Source of the DNA: Gonium pectorale
Taxonomy: Eukaryota > Chlorophyta > Chlorophyceae > Chlamydomonadales > Volvocaceae
Direction: 5' to 3'
Assembly: GCA_001584585.1 (NCBI GenBank)
Contig: LSYV01000081.1
Coordinates: 155,211 to 170,474 of the forward strand
DNA length: 15,264 bases
Shown: one piece after another, positions 9,650 through 15,264 of the stretch
How positions within the stretch are numbered: the stretch's first letter is position 1
Layout: each line of letters opens with the position of its first letter
Notes under the pieces: model-generated
Told to the model about the DNA's origin: nothing
Seen by the model: the letters and a program-made list of their open reading frames with translations, nothing else
The model's database searches: none
Position numbers and translations under genes: made by a program

Positions 9650-10563
9650 GACTTGCTGCTAAAATAGATGGTAACAGGAGGACAAGCGCGATATGCTATA
9701 CCACAACACGTACCGCCCACAAACCGATCCTACGGGCGTGCCCAGGGGGCGGGCGGAGCGGGGCGGAGGTGCCGACGTACCCTCGAAATGGCTCGCACAC
9801 CATGCACACGCACTATGCCCTACTACTTGCTATACGCAGTTCGGACGGCCACCTAACAGTTCTGCGCTGAAGCATGTCCACACCCAAACCGTGCTTCGGA
9901 GGCATGCCCCTTGTAGCACCCAAGCCTAGGCACGTCAATCCCTTTAGCCGTGGCACGTCTTGGCACGCCCACAGCTCGCACCGACACACGCTCGCACATC
10001 CTCCGTGTGCTCATGCTGTCCAAAACTCCGTCACTGACACACATGTCTCGGCCCTAGTCCAGTATGTTGCTACTAATATGCATTTGCTGGTCATTGCAAA
10101 ACAAGTACTACACGAGAATGCTAGCACATACGAAACCCCCATGCATCCCGCCAACTAGCACACAACTACCGAGGCCATACCATACGACTCGCGCGGGTCA
10201 ATCTCCTACGGCCGTACGAGACAAGACGGATTGCTTGCCCTGTATAGTAGTACTACGAATGATTCAGCGTCTCAGCTCTGCCATAACATTGAATGCATTT
10301 GCCGGAAGCCACCCCGATGCGCTGCAGTCCTAAGTTCAACATGTACGAAAGGTGGTGCGCCGCCAACACAGCCGGCTCTGATCGTCCAGCAAACAGACCG
10401 TCTGTCGGGCTGTCGCCTGCTTCGTTGCCGGTATGCCGGCGAGGTCATTGCGTGGGGTGTCCAAAGCAGTAAATGACGCGTCATAAGGAACTATGTACCG
10501 CATTTGGCCAAGCTACTATCGTAGCCGGCGGCGATGCAGGCTCCAACCGACGCCACCCCGTCC
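9650..10563 (-). other. Probable 3' UTR of the coiled-coil gene
   Basis: About 0.9 kb with lower GC than the exons and no long open frame of protein-like character on either strand. Nothing else is recognised here. Confidence 0.45.
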
Positions 10564-13067
10564 TCAGCAGACGCCGACCGGCGTGCCAAACGCAAGCGTC
10601 TGCGGTACAAGGGAGGGCCACCACGTGAAGGCAAGCGTAACGAAGCAACATACAGACAGCTGGGAAACACGACAGCACGGTAGAAGCCCCAAAACCCAGT
10701 CCGCACCTTGGGCAAGGCGGGCGTGAGCCCGCCTCCGGGCGAGGAGCTGCTGGCAGCCAGTCCGCCCGCAGCGGTGCTGGTGGCGCTCGCGCCATGTGCC
10801 CGGGGCGTCTCCTCCGACGAGCCGGGCGTGCCGTAGGCCCAGGGGCGCTGCACCTGCTCGCCCGAGGGGGAGGGGCTGGGGTCCACGCTGCCGAACTCGG
10901 GCAGCAGCGCCGCGTGCAGCTGGTCGCCCACGGACTGCAGCGCCAGCGCAAGCGACTCGGCCGCCTCGGGGCTCAGGGCCGGCTGCAGGGGCGGGCAGGC
11001 GCGTGGTGGCGTGTAGGGGCCAATCGACAGGTTGCAAGGTACACGTTGAAGAGGGGCGGGGTGGCCAGGTTAAGGCACGGCGGAAGCCGCAAGATGGTTC
11101 CGGCAGGTCGTGGGCAGGGCCCTGGACGCCTAGCCATGACGTGCTGCCGGTTCCTTTGCGGGCGGGCCGACACCTAACCCACCTTGATGCCCGCCGAGAT
11201 GCGCTGCAGCTCGAGGCCGCCCTGGTTAACCACCGACACGAGGCGGCCGTTGCGCGCCTCCAGCTCGGCGATGCCTGCAGGGCAGCACGGGGCCGCCGGC
11301 GCGCGCATATGTTGCAAGAGGCACGGGGCGTCCCGAATCCCCGTCTCCGCAAGGCCCTGCTGGCGCCGCACAGCCAACAAGACGCGTCGGGCTGTGCACT
11401 ACGTCGCGCTGCAAAGTGAGACAGCAAAGAGTAAAGCGAGAAAACAAACAGCAAACAGCAAAGGACGCAGTGTGCACGGGGGGCACCGGGCGTCGCCTTG
11501 CGCCGCGTCAGGTACAGCCTCGACCGCCCACGGCGCGATACCCGCATGTGCTTGCGTACGTAGCCCGGGACGGCGCATCCACTTGAATAGTAGCGCGATC
11601 AGGCAAAGGCTGACGATGGCACAGCGGCGCAACACGCCGCGAGCAGCGCAAGCAGCCGAGCTGCCGCTCCGCTCCGTGCTGCTGCCTCAGCGCAGGCCGC
11701 GGGGTTATCAGCTGACTCAAGAGCGCGGGCCCTTCCCCACGTGGTGCGGACGGCCCGGACATCCGGTGCTCGCCTTACCGCCGGTACTCACGTGAATCAG
11801 CCATCTCCTTCTGCGCCTTGACTTGCATGGTCTCTGTCTGGTAGACAGCCGCCTCCTGGCGGGCCTCCGCACGCTCCTTGTCCTGCGGGGTAGGGGGCCG
11901 ATGTTCGGGACCCGTGTCTCTAGGCATCGCATACCGGTCATGCGCTCCCCGTCATGCTCTCATGCGCTGCCCGTCATGCTCTCATGCGCTCCCCGTCATG
12001 CTCTCATGCGCTGCCCGTCATGCTCTCATGTGCTCCCCGTCATGCTCTCATGCGCTCCCCGTCATGCTCTCATGCGCTGCCCGTCATGCTCTCATGCGCT
12101 CCCCGTCATGCTCTCATGCGCTCCCCGTCATGCTCTCATGCGCTGCCCGTCATGCTCTCATGCGCTCCCCGTCATGCTCTCATGCGCTCCCCGTCCGCGG
12201 CCGCCGCACCAGCGTGGTGGCCGTGTCTGCCATGGCCCGCTCGTTGAGCTCCTGCATCGAGTGCGCCTGGCGCAGCTGCTCCAGCTCGCGCTCCAACTCG
12301 GCGCAGCGCGGGCAGCAAACCTGGAGCACCGGAAGAAGGGTGGAGGGGGGCAGGCCCGCACGTATGAGGGGGGGGAGGTACAGACGCGCAGCGACGAGTC
12401 AGCGTCTGTACGGTGACGCGGATGTACGGTATGCAAGGACGAGCAAGCCAACTGACACTGCTGCCGTACGTCATAGTCCATACAACAGCGACCAGGCGGT
12501 GTTCACCTGCCGGCCAGGTAGCGCCGACGGAGCCCGTCCGTTGGTGAGCTCATCCTGGGGGCCGCCGGTCCGGTCCTGCTCCACCCACAATTCCAGGGAA
12601 AGGGCTTACATGTTGCACAGAAGCACGCGATTAAACCAAGCCGCACAATACACAAACATACGAGAGCAGCACTTAGGGGGAGGAGTAAGCGCTTGGGGGC
12701 CGATTAGGGCGGGCCCGTAGCAGGAGGGGAAAGGGCGGCAAAGTTCTGTGTGACTAGAAGGTTAGGTCGGAGCGGCAAGGTAGGGCAAGACGCGGCAACT
12801 GTCATAGCACCACATCAACCCACATGTATAAGCCATGATAGTAAAACACAGCAACGGTGTTCCCTTCGCGTTGCACCAATGCCCCGCCACCGCAACTCCG
12901 CGCACCTTTCCCGGGCGGCGGAGAATTGTTGCAATAAAATTGCGCCATGCCACCCTAACAAGCCATGCTGGGATGCGGAAGGCCAGGCTGAACGGGGCCA
13001 CCGTCAGAAGCCACGCGAGAACGAGCCATGAAGGCGCCCGTTGGCTGCGCCGGGTATCTGTCATCAT
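10564..13067 (-). CDS. Unrecognised signal-anchored coiled-coil protein, seven exons
   Basis: I do not recognise this family. Exons: 13067-12906, 12554-12507, 12320-12210, 11882-11792, 11274-11183, 10982-10707, 10599-10564. Phases agree throughout (0, 0, 0, 1, 0, 0), giving 271 residues. Exon 1 has a basic start, then a hydrophobic stretch at about 14-30 (SWLVLAWLLTVAPFSLAF), suggesting a signal anchor or signal peptide, and a second amphipathic stretch to about 50. CCPRC (72-76) is followed by a heptad-like charged region to about 168 (ELERELEQLRQ, RIAELEARN), a likely coiled coil. Then comes a helix with LQSVGDQLHAALLPEF and a Ser/Gly/Pro-rich tail. The coil frame has no Met before residue 91, so an upstream start exon is needed; exon 1 is the best candidate, but the link is inferred. 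Exon 2 could start at 12575 instead, adding seven residues. The last exon adds only 11 residues, ending PVGVC. A 22-bp repeat fills most of intron 3. Confidence 0.6.
11941..12195. repeat. 22-bp minisatellite, 11 full copies plus 13 bp, intronic
   Basis: Unit TGCGCTSCCCGTCATGCTCTCA, where S is C or G. There are 11 full copies and one partial. Apart from the C/G position, only one difference is seen (T for C in copy 5). The order of the variable base is C G C G C C G C C G C C, so the later copies repeat as a 66-bp triplet. It occupies 255 of the 327 nt of an intron (12209-11883) of the coiled-coil gene and starts 14 nt inside the 5' splice site. It has no stop in several frames, which produces false periodic open frames. 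Confidence 0.95.
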
Positions 13068-13308
13068 CAAGCAAATGTTCTGAATAGAGCAGGGCCTGCG
13101 ACACTCAGCTGCAACACCCCAGCTGTCGCGCGCCAAACTATGAATATACAAGTTAATCCTAGTCTCATCTCTGTAGCACGCATGCAGTAGCGGGCAATCG
13201 TGATGGTGAATCGCGGTTCTGAGGGCAGTTGGCTCTGGAGCGCGCCAGTGGCAAGCGTTCTTCCCGTCGCGCTCATGAATCGGTCTCAGGCGACAACACG
13301 AGCCCACC
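13068..13308. promoter_or_regulatory. Short divergent (head-to-head) promoter interval
   Basis: Only 241 bp separate the start codons of the minus-strand coiled-coil gene and the plus-strand F-box gene, so both promoters and 5' UTRs must share it. An A/T-rich stretch at about 13138-13157 (TATGAATATACAAGTTAATC) stands out against GC-rich surroundings and could serve either direction. A plus-strand ATG at 13275, out of frame with the F-box start, opens a frame that overlaps its coding region. Confidence 0.5.
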
Positions 13309-15264
13309 ATGTCGGCCAATATCCTATCCCAGGATGCGCAAGAGGTAGTGCTGGGGAACCCATACCTGCTGCACACGATTGCGCAGTCGCTCCCGTTGCT
13401 GGACCGTCTCCGCTTCGCAGCGCTCTGTGTTCCGACGCGACGGGCCGTCGACACCCCTGACCTCTGGATCGAGGTCTCGTGGGCGGAGCTTGGGGGAGCC
13501 GATCGGCCTTCCGGGTGGAGCTACGGCGAGGCCGCGGCGTTTGGCAACCGCCTGAGCAGCGTGCTGCGCCAGTACGGCCGCCACGTGCACCGCCTGCACT
13601 TGGCACGCTGCCCGTGGCTGCAAGTGACGGGCCTGGAGGACATTGCACGGTGTGGCGGGGTCGGGTTTGCGGCACGCGGGGCGAGGAGGACGGGACGTGT
13701 GGTCCACGCGCAAGGCACAGCGACGGGCCGGGCCGAGAGCTTCAGCACCTGTACATGTGTCTGTGTGACTCATGATGCACTCAGCTATGACAATCGCCTC
13801 ACACACGCGTATGTCGGGACCGACCACATCAACGCCTGCGGTCTCATCCGCCCCGGCACCGGGCCCCGCACGCCCCGCCTCCATACGTGCGGCCGAGCCC
13901 TCAACGCCGGCCCGCCTCCCCCTGACGCAGGTGCGCCAACCTGGTCCACATCGACATGTCGGGATGCAGGTACGAACAGGAAACCGAGGTCGGAACAGGA
14001 AACCGAGGAGGAAGAGGAGGAGGAGGAGGGCGTGGCGAGTGGAACCGTGTGGAGGCCTGGGGAGATGTGTTGTAAGGGGTGGAGTCCTATGGGTGGATGC
14101 CGCCAGGCAGAGCCTGCGTCGATGGACGTCTGCGCAGGGCGCCCGGGGGGGGGGGGTCCGGCACGGGTGGGCAGCGGGCAGCAGCGACTGAGTGGCGTCC
14201 GCCGAGAGCCGACACCGGCGGCCTGCCAGCCTGCCCCGCTGTGCCCTCTCCTGTCCTGTCGGGACCCGTGCGCGCCACACGGTGCCGGCAGCGGTCCCAG
14301 CCCGGCCGCCAGACCCTCCCGTGACCCGTTTCCCTTCTTCATACCCCCCCCCCCCACACACACACACCCGGGACACTCAGCCGGGACAGCCGCAGCAGGG
14401 GGACTAGCAGCCGCCACCGCAACCGCGATGGCGACGGGCGGAGCGGCTCCGGGACGGTTGCGGACCCTGCTTCCCGACAGAGTCCGCAGATGCCCGCCGG
14501 GCTCCTTCACCGCACCGGCCCCCCGCGGGCAAACGCTCCCAAGCCCTTCAACCTCGCCCCGCCTCACCCCGCCCCCCCTCCCCTCCCAGCGTCATCGGTC
14601 ATCGCCCAGCTTGCCAACGGACTGACGAACGCCCCGCCCGTCCTGCTACCTCCGCCCCACGCCACCTCCCAGGGACTACTGTGTGGACCTGCTGGGTGCG
14701 CTGGTGCGCCACTGCCCGCGGCTGAGGTCGCTCAACGCAAGGTGGGGGTGAGGGTGGGGGTGGGGGTGGGGGTGGAGGGATATTGGTTGGTGGAGGGGGA
14801 GGGGAAGGCGCACGGCCTGGGGCCCGCTGTCTGCCGAAAGGGGGGGGCGACTCTGTAAATGTGGGAAAAGGGGAGAACGGGAGATGGGTACAGCTCATGA
14901 ACTGTTGCGTGAGTCCCCAAGCCCGACTCCACCTGCCCTGCCCGCCCGCCGCCGCAGGGGCTGTGTGCGCATTTGTGAGCCAGCCATCATCCAGGTGGGG
15001 GGGGGCGCCGGGGGATGGGGGGGGCCGTTCACGCCATGCGAGGGGAGAGTGTGCACAAGACTGCACGTCATGCCTCATGTGTGAAAATGCAAGTGGGGGG
15101 GGGCGGGGGGGGGTATTCAGTCCGTGGGCAAAAGCTGACTGATGATCGTTGAGCAGAGAATCGTTGACCCGTTCATACGAAAGCATCGAACTTGACTTGT
15201 GGCGGGGGGGGCTTGGGGAGATGGTGGGGGGGGGGGGGAGGAGGGCGTTGGGGAGATGTGAGGT
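13309..15264 (+). CDS. F-box/leucine-rich-repeat protein, 5' part (runs off right edge)
   Basis: Likely substrate-recognition subunit of an SCF ubiquitin ligase, where the F-box binds SKP1 and leucine-rich repeats bind the target. Visible exons: 13309-13649, 13931-13969, 14673-14741, 14958-14994; phases 2, 2, 2, 0. The 162 residues begin MSANILSQ after a good CCACC-ATG context. The F-box-like region is about 15-55 (LLHTIAQSLPLLDRLRFAAL, then TPDLWIEVSW). Cys-type LRR signatures follow: VHRLHLARCPWLQVTGLEDI, CANLVHIDMSGC and CPRLRSLNARGC. The later junctions rebuild Arg codons exactly where LRRs continue, which supports the splicing. Exons 2-4 are tiny (39, 69 and 37 bp), cutting inside repeats. 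No exon is recognised after 14994, so the gene continues past the window. The F-box is divergent; the LRR part is clearer. The family is large and I cannot name the member. Confidence 0.78.
13970..14672 (+). other. F-box gene intron 2 with simple repeats
   Basis: A 703-nt intron, the only one here with a GTAC donor rather than GTG. It starts with a 19-bp-period duplication (GAACAGGAAACCGAGG, at 13974 and 13993), then a GAGGAA/GAGGAG run to about 14030, a G10-type run near 14147, and a C-run followed by CA repeats at about 14345-14367. No exon is recognised inside. Confidence 0.65.
14742..14784 (+). repeat. GGTGGG-type G-rich repeat at an intron start
   Basis: Near-perfect GGTGGG(GGTGAG) hexamers beginning exactly at the donor of F-box gene intron 3. 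The RNA-sense strand has repeated runs of four or more G and is quadruplex-prone. Confidence 0.75.
14995..15264 (+). other. F-box gene intron 4, G-run rich, continues past the edge
   Basis: Begins with GTGGGGGGGG after exon 4. G-runs of 7-12 recur at about 14997-15026, 15095-15113 and 15202-15238. No further LRR exon is seen before the window ends. Confidence 0.5.

Noticed and set aside
11941..12195. CRISPR-like array
   Set aside because: Copies are directly adjacent with no spacers and the context is a eukaryotic intron.
11878..12720. Long plus-strand open frames with periodic protein (repeated HALPVMLSCA-like units)
   Set aside because: They arise because the 22-bp minisatellite has no stop in several frames. 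The unit is not a multiple of three, and the minus-strand exons on either side fit a spliced gene.
12762..13454. 230-residue minus frame as one exon
   Set aside because: Only 13067-12906 looks protein-like and ends at a good donor. The upper part is antisense to the F-box exon and the lower part is intron-like.
13324..14376. 350-residue minus-strand open frame
   Set aside because: Antisense to F-box gene exons and introns, low-complexity, and no domain.
13309..14625. 438-residue continuous plus frame for the F-box gene
   Set aside because: After 13649 it loses LRR character and becomes Gly/Arg/Pro-rich. The spliced path recovers three consecutive LRR pieces with matching phases.

Overview
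The window reads as GC-rich nuclear DNA of a green alga, most like the volvocine lineage (Chlamydomonas and relatives). Short coding exons are separated by introns of roughly 70 to 700 nt. Of the 22 splice donors I assigned, 21 begin GTG and 11 begin GTGCG, and acceptors are mostly GCAG or CCAG. TGTAA is the likely poly(A) signal, 3' UTRs appear to be about 0.9-1.1 kb, and introns are full of G- or C-runs and simple repeats. Nothing bacterial, viral or transposon-like stands out. All splice models were made by eye from reading frame, splice phase and family resemblance, with no transcript data.

Layout, left to right. (1) Positions 1-1662, minus strand: the 5' part of a multi-pass transporter of the SLC35F6-like branch of the drug/metabolite transporter superfamily. 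Four exons are visible and the rest lies beyond the left edge. Its introns carry a 10-bp tandem repeat and a strongly G-rich RNA-sense tract. (2) Positions 1663-3438: no gene, probably the promoter of gene 1 and the long 3' UTR of gene 2. (3) Positions 3439-4137, minus: a single-exon NOL7/UTP16-type (NUC129) nucleolar protein. (4) Positions 4138-5445: promoter of gene 2, then the 3' UTR of gene 3. (5) Positions 5446-9144, minus: a nine-exon reticulon-like ER-membrane protein of 338 residues with a C-terminal KKRS dilysine signal and an extra hydrophobic segment. (6) Positions 9145-10563: upstream region of gene 3 and 3' UTR of gene 4. (7) Positions 10564-13067, minus: a seven-exon gene for a predicted signal-anchored coiled-coil protein (about 271 residues) that I do not recognise; one intron is mostly an 11.6-copy, 22-bp minisatellite. 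(8) Positions 13068-13308: a 241-bp interval between divergent start codons. (9) Positions 13309 to the right edge, plus: an F-box/leucine-rich-repeat protein whose first four exons are visible.

The genes do not form an obvious pathway. Four share the minus strand and one diverges. They serve membrane transport, ribosome biogenesis, ER shaping, an unknown membrane-linked role, and probably ubiquitin ligase substrate recognition. The most notable points are the unknown membrane/coiled-coil gene with its minisatellite intron, the extra hydrophobic segment in the reticulon-like protein, and the very uniform donor sequences. I found no convincing previously undescribed multi-gene system.
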